A stretch of DNA of 52,263 nucleotides. It comes from Thermovibrio sp. (GTDB lineage Bacteria; Aquificota; Aquificia; Desulfurobacteriales; Desulfurobacteriaceae). The notes beneath the pieces are model-generated. The model saw only the letters and a program-made list of their open reading frames with translations, was not told the DNA's origin and made no database searches. Shown one piece after another: positions 24,772 through 32,692 of the stretch. Location: the NCBI GenBank assembly GCA_015488335.1, contig WFNZ01000022.1:1-52263 (forward strand). Direction: 5' to 3'. Every line of letters starts with the position of its first letter. Position 1 is the first letter of the stretch. Both the position numbers and the translations under genes were made by a program.

Positions 24772-25376
24772 GGGAGCTCATCTACTACAGCTTTTTAGAG
24801 AGTGCGGACCTTAAAAGAGAGTTCATAGAGGAGAACAGAGAAAAGATCTTTTCTGTTTTTAAAGAGATTGCAGAGAGGGTAAAGAGCGGAAACAAAATCC
24901 TCCTCTGCGGAAACGGGGGTTCCGCCGCAGACTGCCAGCACATAGCCGCCGAGCTGGTTGGAAGGTTTAACATGGAGAGGAGGGCTCTCCCCGCCGTAGC
25001 CCTAACAACTGATACTTCAATCCTCACTGCCGTTGCAAACGACTACTCATTTGATAGAATCTTTGAAAGGCAAGTTGAAGCCTTAGGGCAGGAAGGAGAC
25101 GTTTTAATAGGAATAAGCACCAGCGGAAACTCAGAAAACGTTATAAAGGCTGTTGAGAAGGCGAAAAAGATGGGAATTCTGACAGTTGGGTTCCTTGGAA
25201 GAGACGGCGGTAAACTATCTGAAATGGTTGACCACGCATTTATAGTAAAAAGCTTCTCAACACCAAGAATTCAGGAAGTTCACATCACTTTAGGCCACGT
25301 CCTTTGCGACTTCATTGAGAAGTATCTCTTTTCCTACAACAGCTACTTCCCTCCCTTCGGGGAGGGAAGGGAGTAG
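24768..25376 (+). CDS. gmhA: Phosphoheptose isomerase
   Basis: The 202-residue SIS-domain enzyme converts sedoheptulose 7-phosphate to D-glycero-D-manno-heptose 7-phosphate for LPS core. Visible are the phosphate loops [12 protein letters not shown] (47-58) and I-S-T-S-G-N-S-E-N, the catalytic A-E-L-V-G-R-F segment, and the C-terminal Q-E-V-H-I-T-L-G-H. It overlaps rho by four bases (ATGA). Its last codons form a stable hairpin (25346-25369). Confidence 0.93.
   Translation: MRELIYYSFLESADLKREFIEENREKIFSVFKEIAERVKSGNKILLCGNGGSAADCQHIAAELVGRFNMERRALPAVALTTDTSILTAVANDYSFDRIFERQVEALGQEGDVLIGISTSGNSENVIKAVEKAKKMGILTVGFLGRDGGKLSEMVDHAFIVKSFSTPRIQEVHITLGHVLCDFIEKYLFSYNSYFPPFGEGRE
25346..25369 (+). 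terminator. UUCG-tetraloop hairpin in the end of gmhA
   Basis: CTTCCCTCCC (25346-25355) pairs perfectly with GGGAGGGAAG (25360-25369) around a TTCG loop closed by C-G, the very stable cUUCGg form. It ends five bases before the gmhA stop codon starts at 25374. No T run follows, so it is a candidate pause, mRNA-end-protecting or Rho-assisted termination element rather than a standard terminator. Confidence 0.5.
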
Positions 25377-25448
25377 TTCTCCTTAAAATATCGTAAAATC
25401 CCACCCAAATTCTTTTAAACCCTGAAAATATTTTCGGAGGTTTCCGTT

Positions 25449-26246
25449 ATGAAAATAGGAAAAGCCATTAGAATGGAGAGGATTATCAACAGGGAGACGG
25501 GAAACACGGTCATTATTCCCATGGACCACGGCGTTTCAATGGGGCCAATTCCCGGTATTATAGACATAAGGGAGTCAATAGATAAGGTTGCAAACGGCGG
25601 GGCAAACGCGGTCATTATCCATAAGGGGCTCGTCCGCCACGGCCACAGAAAGCACGGTAGGGACGTTGGCCTCATTGTTCACCTCTCTGCAAGCACAAAC
25701 CTCTCTCCAAAGCCCAACTCTAAAGTTATTGTCTGCACCGTTGAGGAAGCCATAAAGCTTGGAGCAGACGGGGTTTCTGTCCACGTTAACCTTGGAGATA
25801 TGAACGAAGATAAGATGCTTGAAGACCTCGGCAGGGTTTCTGAGAAGTGCTTAGAGTGGGGAATGCCCCTCGTTGCAATGATGTACGCAAGGGGAGAGCA
25901 CATTGAGAACCCCTTTGATCCCGACGTTGTTGCCCACTGCGCAAGGGTCGCTGCAGAGCTTGGAGCAGACATCGTTAAGGTTGCCTACACCGGAGACCCT
26001 GAAACATTCAGAAGGGTAACCGAAGGATGCCCCATTCCCGTTGTTATCGCCGGCGGCCCCAAGATGAGCAACGATATGGAGATTCTGGAAATGGTTGAAG
26101 GGGCTATGAAGGCCGGTGCTAAAGGTGTTTCAATTGGCAGGAACGCTTTTCAGCATGAGAACCCCGAAAAGATTGTCAGGGCTATTGCTGCCATAGTTCA
26201 CGAGGGTAAGACTGCAAAAGAGGCTGCGAAGCTTTTAGAGGGGTAG
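25449..26246 (+). CDS. Class I aldolase of the DhnA/AroA-prime family (likely ADTH synthase)
   Basis: The 265-residue barrel protein carries the [10 protein letters not shown] segment (25-33) and [11 protein letters not shown] (50-60) typical of 2-amino-3,7-dideoxy-D-threo-hept-6-ulosonate synthase (archaeal AroA-prime), plus V-K-V-A-Y-T-G with Lys177 as the likely Schiff-base lysine and a phosphate site I-G-R-N-A-F-Q. Archaeal-type fructose-bisphosphate aldolase is the alternative, as the families are close. The M-D-H-G-V-S-x-G-P pattern favours AroA-prime, which would start aromatic amino acid synthesis from aspartate semialdehyde. CGGAGG precedes the ATG. It is 72 bases after gmhA, and a shared terminator follows. 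Confidence 0.82.
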   Translation: MKIGKAIRMERIINRETGNTVIIPMDHGVSMGPIPGIIDIRESIDKVANGGANAVIIHKGLVRHGHRKHGRDVGLIVHLSASTNLSPKPNSKVIVCTVEEAIKLGADGVSVHVNLGDMNEDKMLEDLGRVSEKCLEWGMPLVAMMYARGEHIENPFDPDVVAHCARVAAELGADIVKVAYTGDPETFRRVTEGCPIPVVIAGGPKMSNDMEILEMVEGAMKAGAKGVSIGRNAFQHENPEKIVRAIAAIVHEGKTAKEAAKLLEG

Positions 26247-26263
26247 GGGAATTTCCCCTGCCC
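26241..26263. terminator. Bidirectional terminator between convergent genes
   Basis: GGGTAGGGGA (26241-26250) pairs with TCCCCTGCCC (26254-26263, one G-U pair) around a 3-base loop. The stem covers the stop codon of the aldolase gene and reaches the stop of the radical SAM gene on the other strand. T runs are short on both sides. Confidence 0.6.
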
Positions 26264-27945
26264 TAAACCTCAATTTCGTTTGAAAACTTCTCAAGCTGTG
26301 GGAAGTGGGAGAGGAGCTTTCCCTTATCTTTGAAAGGTCTTTTAAGAACTATCTCTGAGGCTGTGTTCTTAGAAATTCCTGGAATGTATGTAAGGAGTTT
26401 GTGTGAAATCTCGTTTATCTTTATTGGAACGGGAATTCCTATTACTGACCTCTCTCTATGGCCTACAACAACAACATTTGTTGTCCTGAAAAGCTCTAAC
26501 TTCTCCGGAATTCTTACCAGAATCGGGTAGGTTCCTATCTGCCTTCCTAAGGTGTGGGCTCCGTCGTAGGCTTCAAGGAGAACGTCCTTTATTACTGTTC
26601 CAACGGGAAAGACTCTCCTCATCATAGGCAGGTCAAAATTTTCCCTCACCCACTCCTTAAACCTCTCAAACTCCCTTCTGTGTTTCGTCTTCGGCCTTTT
26701 AACCATATCCGCTATCGGCGTTTCGTCAAACACCATAACTTGCCTTATGTTTACCCTTCTAACCAGCAGCCCCTCGTCTAAAATAGACTTCAGGAAGTCA
26801 ATGTTTTTCCTGAAGGTCTCCTTCGTTTCTCCTGGAAGTCCGACGAGGAAGTTTATCCCCGGAAGTAGTTTGTAGAGCCCCTTTTCCCTCTCCTTAAAGG
26901 CTCCGACCTCATTTACAACCCTTATGGCCGTTTTAACCCCTTCAGGGTCAACTTTTAGGTAGTTTCTCTTTATCACTTCCGGGTCTGCACTCTCAAGGCC
27001 AAAAGGGGCTATGTCTCCCTCTGTGTCGTAGGTGGCTATACACCTTAAGGCTTCCCTTGACTTCTCCGTGTGGGCTGCAATCGTTCCGGCGTTTACGTTG
27101 TCTATGTGGAGAGTTTTTATCTTCCCAACTTCTCTAATCTCTCTGAAGAGCTTACAGATTGCTTCGGGGTTTGGCTCAGGGAATTCCCCTTCCGTTTTAA
27201 CGGCCTTGTAGCCCAGAATGTTTGGCTGCCTTCCTATCCGGAAGTATTTAACTCCTTCTCTGTAGAGGGCTTTTACCTCTTCAACTACCTTCTCTGGCTC
27301 CCTCTCGTCTGGCCTTCCGTAGAGCCCCTCCGTGCAGTATGAACAGTGGTGCTTCCTTTCACAGCCCCTAAAGGTCTCTATCTCGCAGATTACGTAAGGG
27401 TAGTAGAAGTGGTCTTTGACTATGAAGGCTCCAAGGGGGGCAAACTTGTCAACTTCCCTGGCTGTTCTCTTCAAGGTAAATGTTCCCGTGGGGAGCTCCA
27501 CCCCCTCAACAAGTGCCCTCCCAACGTGGTAAGCTGCAAGCTCAACGTCTCCTAATGAAATAAGGTCAAATCCTTTGAATTCAAGCCTTTCAGCCCTGCT
27601 TCCCCCTTTCAAGGTAAAGCCGAACTTAACAGGGCCGCCAACAACCTTGTAGGCAGGGAGCTCCCCAACCTCCTCAATCTCCTTCTTTGTTATGGGAGTT
27701 CCCCCTAAATACCTTCCGGGAACGGTCATTCCCGTTATCAGGAAGATAACGTCTGCCTCTTTAAGGAGCTCCCTCTTCTCCTCTTTTCTCCTGTAGTCGT
27801 CTACAGCAACGTAGGAGATGCTCTCTTCCGGGAGCCCTGCAGAAACGAGAGCTCCCGCAACGTAACGAACGTAGGTTGAGATGTATGGGGGAACCCCTAA
27901 ACAGGTGGGCTCGTCAACGTATCCGTCAAGTATTACTACTCTCAT
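26263..27945 (-). CDS. Radical SAM protein with N-terminal B12-like and C-terminal helix-hairpin-helix domains
   Basis: The 560-residue protein begins with V-V-I-L-D-G-Y-V-D-E-P, like a Rossmann or cobalamin-binding-type domain. It carries a cluster motif at Cys195, Cys201 and Cys204 (C-x5-C-x2-C, not the usual C-x3-C-x2-C). The barrel follows, with D-N-V-N-A-G-T, F-G-L-E-S-A-D and L-V-G-L-P-G-E-T. The tail has an I-P-G-I-S-K-N-T-A helix-hairpin-helix near residue 530. It resembles archaeal proteins such as the MJ1155 type; substrate unknown. The frame is open to 27984, but I chose the ATG at 27945 because GGGAAGGGAA precedes it and the sequence starts as a strand there. It overlaps the antiporter gene by 20 bases. 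Confidence 0.85.
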   Translation of the reverse strand: MRVVILDGYVDEPTCLGVPPYISTYVRYVAGALVSAGLPEESISYVAVDDYRRKEEKRELLKEADVIFLITGMTVPGRYLGGTPITKKEIEEVGELPAYKVVGGPVKFGFTLKGGSRAERLEFKGFDLISLGDVELAAYHVGRALVEGVELPTGTFTLKRTAREVDKFAPLGAFIVKDHFYYPYVICEIETFRGCERKHHCSYCTEGLYGRPDEREPEKVVEEVKALYREGVKYFRIGRQPNILGYKAVKTEGEFPEPNPEAICKLFREIREVGKIKTLHIDNVNAGTIAAHTEKSREALRCIATYDTEGDIAPFGLESADPEVIKRNYLKVDPEGVKTAIRVVNEVGAFKEREKGLYKLLPGINFLVGLPGETKETFRKNIDFLKSILDEGLLVRRVNIRQVMVFDETPIADMVKRPKTKHRREFERFKEWVRENFDLPMMRRVFPVGTVIKDVLLEAYDGAHTLGRQIGTYPILVRIPEKLELFRTTNVVVVGHRERSVIGIPVPIKINEISHKLLTYIPGISKNTASEIVLKRPFKDKGKLLSHFPQLEKFSNEIEV

Positions 27946-29092
27946 TTCCCTTCCCGTAGGTGAGGTTGAAGAGAACAGGGGCAAGGATTCCGGTAATGAT
28001 TGCCAGTAAAATTAGGGAGCTCTCTACGTGGTGGTCAATCACCCCCATCTTAACGCCGAGCTCTGCAATGACGATTACGAGGGTAAGTGGTGCAGAGAGG
28101 AGAAACCCTGCTGCAGCCGATTCCCTTAGGGTTAAGCCCTCAAGTTTCAAAAAGAGAGATGGAACAACCTTTGAGCCAAAGCTTACAGCAACCATGGTTA
28201 ACAGAACTTCAAGAAGGTGGAGCGAAAGGTGGGGCATCACAAAGTTTATCCCTACAGAGATGAAGAATATGGGAATGAGGAAGCCAAAGCTGATCCCTGA
28301 GAGCTTCTCCTCTATGTTCTCCGTGTCCTCAAATACCGTTGCAAATATCACCCCGGCAAGGAAAGCCCCGATTATGGGCTCAACGTTTATGAGGGATGCC
28401 GCCACAGAGAGGACGAACATAACGGCTAAACTTATCCTTACCCCAATTTCAGACGGGTTCTTCTCAAAGAAGAACCTGAAACGGTTCGGATACCACCAGA
28501 CAAAGCTCCTCAGGAAAACGAGGATGAGCCTTGCCACAAGGAGGAAGAGGAGGAGCTCCCCAATTCCCTTCCAGAACTTAATCCCAAAGCCAAACTCCGT
28601 GTAGAGGCCGAAAAGTGTAAGTGCTCCTATACTTAGAACCTCTCCAACAATTCCAACTAAGAAGACCGTTTTTCCGTAGCGGGTGGGTAGAAGCCCCTTC
28701 TCCTTTAAAACTGCAACAACAATTCCGACAGATATGGCTCCCAAAGCTAACGAAACTAAGGGTTTAAAGGAGAGCTCCATACCAGAGACAAAGGCAATAG
28801 AGAGGATTAAAACGGGAACGGCCGTGTAGATGAGCTTTGTTTTTAAAGGCAACCTATAGATTTCCTTAATCTTAACCTCAAGCCCTGCAATGAACATAAG
28901 GAGAAGAAAGCCAAAGGTTGAGAGGAACTGGAGCCACTGGGACGGCTCAATCAGGTTAAGCCCCGACTTCCCAACGGCTATTCCGTAGAGTATTTCACCT
29001 ACAGAGACGGGAATTCTCAGGAGCTTACTGAGGAAAGGAACGAAGAGAATGCCTATTGAGATAAAAATTAAAGATACCAGCAAACCTTCCAT
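27926..29092 (-). CDS. Cation:proton antiporter, CPA2/KefB type
   Basis: The 388-residue protein has about 12 membrane segments and the CPA2 family features V-G-E-I-L-Y-G-I-A-V-G near residue 31, a polar break around G-L-E-V, and V-E-P-I-I-G-A-F-L-A-G near 235. It should exchange K+ or Na+ for protons across the inner membrane. It has no attached RCK domain; that is supplied in trans by the upstream gene, whose stop codon directly abuts this ATG. The two probably form one transport system. Confidence 0.88.
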   Translation of the reverse strand: MEGLLVSLIFISIGILFVPFLSKLLRIPVSVGEILYGIAVGKSGLNLIEPSQWLQFLSTFGFLLLMFIAGLEVKIKEIYRLPLKTKLIYTAVPVLILSIAFVSGMELSFKPLVSLALGAISVGIVVAVLKEKGLLPTRYGKTVFLVGIVGEVLSIGALTLFGLYTEFGFGIKFWKGIGELLLFLLVARLILVFLRSFVWWYPNRFRFFFEKNPSEIGVRISLAVMFVLSVAASLINVEPIIGAFLAGVIFATVFEDTENIEEKLSGISFGFLIPIFFISVGINFVMPHLSLHLLEVLLTMVAVSFGSKVVPSLFLKLEGLTLRESAAAGFLLSAPLTLVIVIAELGVKMGVIDHHVESSLILLAIITGILAPVLFNLTYGKGNESSNT

Positions 29093-30499
29093 CTACTCAC
29101 CTACGCAGACAAGGATTGAGGTGCACTTAGACCTGTGGAGCATGTGGTAGGGTGGGTAAGGGTTGAACCAGCTTGTTTTTCTGCCCTTCCTCGCCCCTAT
29201 TACAGAGAGGTTGTAGCCCTTGCTCTCATCGGCAAACTCCCTTATGGGGTTTCCAACCCTAACCTTAAACTCTATGGGAACCTTATACATAGTTGAAAGC
29301 TTTGTAATCCTTTCTCTTAAAGATTCGGTCTTCTTGTTGTTTTCAAAGGGTGAAACGTAGAGGGCTGTAAGGGAGGCGTTGAGCATCAGGGAGAGCTCTA
29401 TCCCCACCTCAAGGGCCCTTATACCGCTGAAAGATCCTGATACTGGAACAAGAATCCTCTCAACGGGGGTTGTTCCCCTTGCAACGGCAACGGGAGATAA
29501 AGTTTCCTCTCCGACTACTACAGGAAACGTCTTTATTCCTAAGAACAGCGGGAGCTCCCTGTATTTATCCGGCATAACAATGAGGCCGAAGTTCTCTTCC
29601 TTTATGTTTTCAAAAAACTCCTTTTCACAGTTTTTAAGCTCTTTAACGCTAACATCTCCCTTCTTTATCTCCTCAAAGGAGCGTATAAGGAGGTCTTTCC
29701 TGTCTCTGCAGGTGTAGAAAGAGACCTTTGAGAGCTTTGTGTTCTCGTAGAAGAACTTTGCATCCTTAACTGCTTTCTCTGAATGTTCAGGGAGGAAAAC
29801 CACCTCTTCCGTTCCAAACTGCAGAGGGAACTGGGGCTCTCCAGACTTTATGAGACCGGCAATATACTTAAGGATTTTCGGATCTCCAACTATCAGAATT
29901 CTGTCCCCCGGCTTTATTACCGTTTTCGGCCTTGGGAGTATCAGCTTATCCCCTCTGAAAATGGCAACTATTCTCCACCTTCGGGACGTGAACTTCCCGA
30001 CAGGGTAGCCTGCCAGTATGGAGGTTGGCATAACAGAAACCTCAATTATCTCCCCCTGTCCAAGGCCGATGTTGGTTGGGCTTACAATCCCCGACTCTAT
30101 CTGCCTCTCAAGGAGGGAGGCCGTTGCAACTGCCTTGTTTACGTAGTTTATCCCTTCCCTCTCATACTTCTCATCGTTCTCTGTGCTGTTTGAGACGGCA
30201 AAAATCGTTGGAACGCCAAACTCCTTTGCTATCCTGCAGGCCTCAAGGTTTACCTCGTCGTCCCCCGTGCAGGCTGTAAAGGCCGTTGCATCTTCAACTC
30301 CCGCCTTTTTCAGAAGGAGCTTGCTGGTTCCGTCTCCCTGAAGTAAAACAACCCTGTTGAGGGATTCGGAGTTGAGGAGCTCTACAACCTTCTGGAGCTT
30401 TTCCTCGTCCTGGTCTATCACTACCAGCTTCCACTCCTTCTGGAGCCTCTTTATCAGCTCCCTTCCAACCTCTCCTGCTCCAACAATTATCAGCTTCAA
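29093..30499 (-). CDS. TrkA-type RCK regulator fused to universal-stress-protein domains
   Basis: The 468-residue cytoplasmic protein has a TrkA-N NAD-binding domain (starting I-I-V-G-A-G-E-V-G-R, residues 1-125) and a TrkA-C domain (about 150-215, ending P-G-D-R-I-L-I-V-G-D). Two USP-like regions follow, the last (345-468) with R-I-L-V-P-V-S-G-S and S-V-I-G-A-R-K-G-R. Such proteins sense nucleotides and gate K+ transporters, so the following antiporter gene is the expected partner. The RCK-USP fusion is less usual than separate proteins. The region upstream of the ATG has AGGAGAAGGAAC. Confidence 0.85.
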   Translation of the reverse strand: MKLIIVGAGEVGRELIKRLQKEWKLVVIDQDEEKLQKVVELLNSESLNRVVLLQGDGTSKLLLKKAGVEDATAFTACTGDDEVNLEACRIAKEFGVPTIFAVSNSTENDEKYEREGINYVNKAVATASLLERQIESGIVSPTNIGLGQGEIIEVSVMPTSILAGYPVGKFTSRRWRIVAIFRGDKLILPRPKTVIKPGDRILIVGDPKILKYIAGLIKSGEPQFPLQFGTEEVVFLPEHSEKAVKDAKFFYENTKLSKVSFYTCRDRKDLLIRSFEEIKKGDVSVKELKNCEKEFFENIKEENFGLIVMPDKYRELPLFLGIKTFPVVVGEETLSPVAVARGTTPVERILVPVSGSFSGIRALEVGIELSLMLNASLTALYVSPFENNKKTESLRERITKLSTMYKVPIEFKVRVGNPIREFADESKGYNLSVIGARKGRKTSWFNPYPPYHMLHRSKCTSILVCVGE

Positions 30500-30562
30500 G
30501 TTCCTTCTCCTCTTCTTTTCTGACCCTCAGAAATTTATGGAAAGTGAACAGCCAGTCAATTA

Positions 30563-30581
30563 ATTGATAAAGATTCTCAAT
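30563..30581. promoter_or_regulatory. Fur-like operator upstream of sufC/smsC
   Basis: ATTGATAAAGATTCTCAAT is an imperfect dyad. Its inner 15 bases fit the 7-1-7 Fur consensus TGATAAT-N-ATTATCA at 12 of 14 positions by my count. It lies 16 bases ahead of the -35 hexamer of the sufC promoter. Fur-family control of an iron-sulfur and superoxide reductase operon is sensible, but the regulator gene is not in the window. Confidence 0.5.
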
Positions 30582-30597
30582 AAGGCTGATAAAATGC

Positions 30598-30626
30598 TTG
30601 ACAATCAGGAAAGTTGGAATTAAGAT
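30598..30626 (+). promoter_or_regulatory. Sigma70-type promoter of the suf/sor genes
   Basis: TTGACA (30598-30603) and TAAGAT (30621-30626) have a 17-base spacer. Transcription would begin near 30633, giving a leader of about 20 bases before the sufC start, with AGGAGGAGG in front of the ATG. Confidence 0.78.
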
Positions 30627-30653
30627 TCAAATTAAACAGCACAGGAGGAGGCA

Positions 30654-31388
30654 ATGGCTCCACTTCTAACGGTTAACGATGTAAAGCTTACCATAGACGG
30701 AAGACCGATACTGAAAGGTGTAAACCTTGTTGTTAACGAGGGTGAGATCCACGCAGTTCTGGGCCCCAACGGTGCAGGTAAGTCAACCCTCGCAAGCCTC
30801 ATAATGGGAATAAACGACCTGAAAGAGCCCGATTCTGGAGAGATAATCTTTCAGGACAAACTGGTCAACGGCCTTGACATAACCGAAAGGGCAAAACTTG
30901 GAATTACACTCGCCTGGCAGGAACCTGCCCGTTTTGAAGGGATAACCGTTGAGGAATACCTGAAACTCTCGGGCAGGAACAACCCGGAGCTTGACGTTGT
31001 TGAGTGCTTAGAGCTTGTTGGCCTTGACTGCTCATACCTCAACAGGTTCGTTGATGACACCCTCTCTGGCGGCGAGAGGAAGAGGGTTGAGCTTGCCTCA
31101 GTTCTCGCAATGAGGCCGAAGCTTGCCGTTTTAGACGAGCCCGACTCAGGCATTGACTTTGCATCAATGGAAGACATTGCAAATATGATTAAAACGATGA
31201 GGGACAGAGGAACAACCGTTCTGATGATTACCCACAGGGAGGAGATTGCCGAGATTGCAGACAGGGCAACCCTCATGTGTGACGGCAAGGTTGTTCAGAC
31301 CGGAAACCCCAAGGATGTGGGTCAGAAGTTCAAAACAATGTGCGTCAAGTGTGAAGTCCGCAACCCGGAACTTGTAGGAGGTGAGTAA
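30654..31388 (+). CDS. sufC: Fe-S cluster assembly ATPase, SufC/SmsC
   Basis: The 244-residue ABC ATPase has Walker A G-P-N-G-A-G-K-S-T (37-45), the signature L-S-G-G-E-R-K-R, Walker B L-A-V-L-D-E-P-D-S-G-I-D and the H-loop M-I-T-H-R-E. The D-S-G-I-D form after Walker B and the Q-E-P-A-R-F segment are typical of SufC rather than membrane transporters. It partners with the SufB-like protein one base downstream to scaffold Fe-S clusters. No sufD, sufS or sufU is adjacent, which matches the two-gene minimal SMS system described for many anaerobes. Confidence 0.93.
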   Translation: MAPLLTVNDVKLTIDGRPILKGVNLVVNEGEIHAVLGPNGAGKSTLASLIMGINDLKEPDSGEIIFQDKLVNGLDITERAKLGITLAWQEPARFEGITVEEYLKLSGRNNPELDVVECLELVGLDCSYLNRFVDDTLSGGERKRVELASVLAMRPKLAVLDEPDSGIDFASMEDIANMIKTMRDRGTTVLMITHREEIAEIADRATLMCDGKVVQTGNPKDVGQKFKTMCVKCEVRNPELVGGE

Positions 31389-32332
31389 TGGCAACAAAAA
31401 ACGTTCTTGATACAGTTGCAAAGAAGTTCATCCAGATAGGCCTTCCCAAAGACCTCTTTGAGAGAAACAGGTTCAACCTGTTGGTTGACAGGAACAAGAT
31501 CATCGTCCGCTATCCGGCTCCCGGCGTAAGGTCTGAGGTGATAGAGACTCCAACGGGCGTTAAGACTAAGGTTTACGTTGAGCCGGGAACAAAACTTGAA
31601 GAGCCTGTAACCCTGTGCTTCGGCGCTGCTGAAACAACAGAGGTTCAGACAACAGAGGGTGAAATCGTTGTTGGAGAGGGTGCCGACGTTAAGTTCCAGG
31701 TCTACGGTGCTATGGCGGAGGGGATAAAGCTTAAGCACAAGAACAAGCTAAAGGTTAGGGTTGAGAAGAACGCAAGGTTTGAGTTCTTAGACCTCCACTA
31801 CAACGGTGAGGATACCTTCGTTGAGCTTGATACGGAGACCGACGCCTACATAGGTGAGAACGCCTACTTTAGATCTGTCTTCAAGCAGACAAGGGGAAGG
31901 GCCGGAAAGGTTCGTATAGTCCTCAAAGCACAGGTTGATAAGAAGGGCGTTGCAGTATTTGAAACAAAGATGATTGGAAAGAAGGATGATGAGATATACG
32001 TTGAGGACGTGATCCACCTGAACGGTGAGGAGTCCAGGGGCATATCAAAGAGCCGTATAATTGCTGTAGATGAGACAAAGGCAACATTCGTAGGTGAGAC
32101 CTACGGAAACGCACCAAGGTGCAGAGGCCACATTGACTGCTCCGAGGTTATTAGAGGAAAAGACGTAACGGTTAAGGCTGTTCCCGTTGTTGTTGTTAAC
32201 GATGAAACGGCCAAAGTTACCCACGAGGCGGCAATCGGTAGCATAGACAAGAAACAGCTTGAGACCCTTATGGCAAGGGGATTAACAGAGGACGAAGCTG
32301 TAGATGTAATTGTTCAAGGAATGCTGAGATAA
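31388..32332 (+). CDS. sufB: Short SufB-like Fe-S scaffold protein (SmsB type)
   Basis: The 314-residue protein is much shorter than classical SufB (about 470 residues). It keeps the beta-helix core repeats (E-G-A-D-V-K-F, K-N-A-R-F-E-F-L-D) and the C-terminal active region R-C-R-G-H-I-D-C-S-E and T-H-E-A-A-I-G-S-I-D near residue 275. It is followed by the standard E-A-V-D-V-I-V-Q-G-M-L tail. This combination fits SmsB of the minimal SmsCB complex. Its ATG overlaps the sufC stop by one base (TAATG), so the two are translated together. Confidence 0.9.
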   Translation: MATKNVLDTVAKKFIQIGLPKDLFERNRFNLLVDRNKIIVRYPAPGVRSEVIETPTGVKTKVYVEPGTKLEEPVTLCFGAAETTEVQTTEGEIVVGEGADVKFQVYGAMAEGIKLKHKNKLKVRVEKNARFEFLDLHYNGEDTFVELDTETDAYIGENAYFRSVFKQTRGRAGKVRIVLKAQVDKKGVAVFETKMIGKKDDEIYVEDVIHLNGEESRGISKSRIIAVDETKATFVGETYGNAPRCRGHIDCSEVIRGKDVTVKAVPVVVVNDETAKVTHEAAIGSIDKKQLETLMARGLTEDEAVDVIVQGMLR

Positions 32333-32356
32333 AAACTTTGATGAGGAGGAGGAACC

Positions 32357-32692
32357 ATGAAAGTTCACGGACCAGAGCCAGAAGGCAAGAGGAAGCACAC
32401 ACCTGTAATTGAAGCTCCTGCAAAGGTTAAAAAGGGAGAGTGGTTTGAGGTAAGGGTTGTTGTAGGAAAGGACATTCCCCACCCAAACACTAAAGAGCAC
32501 TGGATCTCCCACATCTCCCTCTGGGCTGGAGACTTTCTAGCAGGAAGGGCCGACCTTGAGCCAGAAAGGGCTGCTTCTGAGGTCGTTTTCAAGGTTAAGC
32601 TTGAGGAGACAACAACACTTACAGCCCACGCCTACTGCAACCTTCACGGCCTCTGGCACAGCGAAGACGTTACAGTAGAAGTTGAGGAGTAA
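32357..32692 (+). CDS. Superoxide reductase (neelaredoxin type)
   Basis: The 111-residue one-iron protein reduces superoxide without making oxygen. Expected iron ligands are His14, His42, His48, Cys94 and His97 (K-H-T-P, H-P-N-T-K-E-H, C-N-L-H). It lacks the N-terminal desulforedoxin domain. The conserved E-K-H-V-P loop reads R-K-H-T-P here: the lysine is kept but the glutamate that caps the iron in the oxidised form is replaced by Arg12. It shares the sufC promoter region with a 24-base gap after sufB, and overlaps the convergent ribE end by 23 bases. Confidence 0.93.
   Translation: MKVHGPEPEGKRKHTPVIEAPAKVKKGEWFEVRVVVGKDIPHPNTKEHWISHISLWAGDFLAGRADLEPERAASEVVFKVKLEETTTLTAHAYCNLHGLWHSEDVTVEVEE

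Noticed and set aside
27960-28604. Plus-strand open frame of 214 codons opposite the antiporter gene
   Set aside because: The minus strand encodes a well-formed 12-helix transporter. The antisense product is Arg/Ser-rich without motifs.
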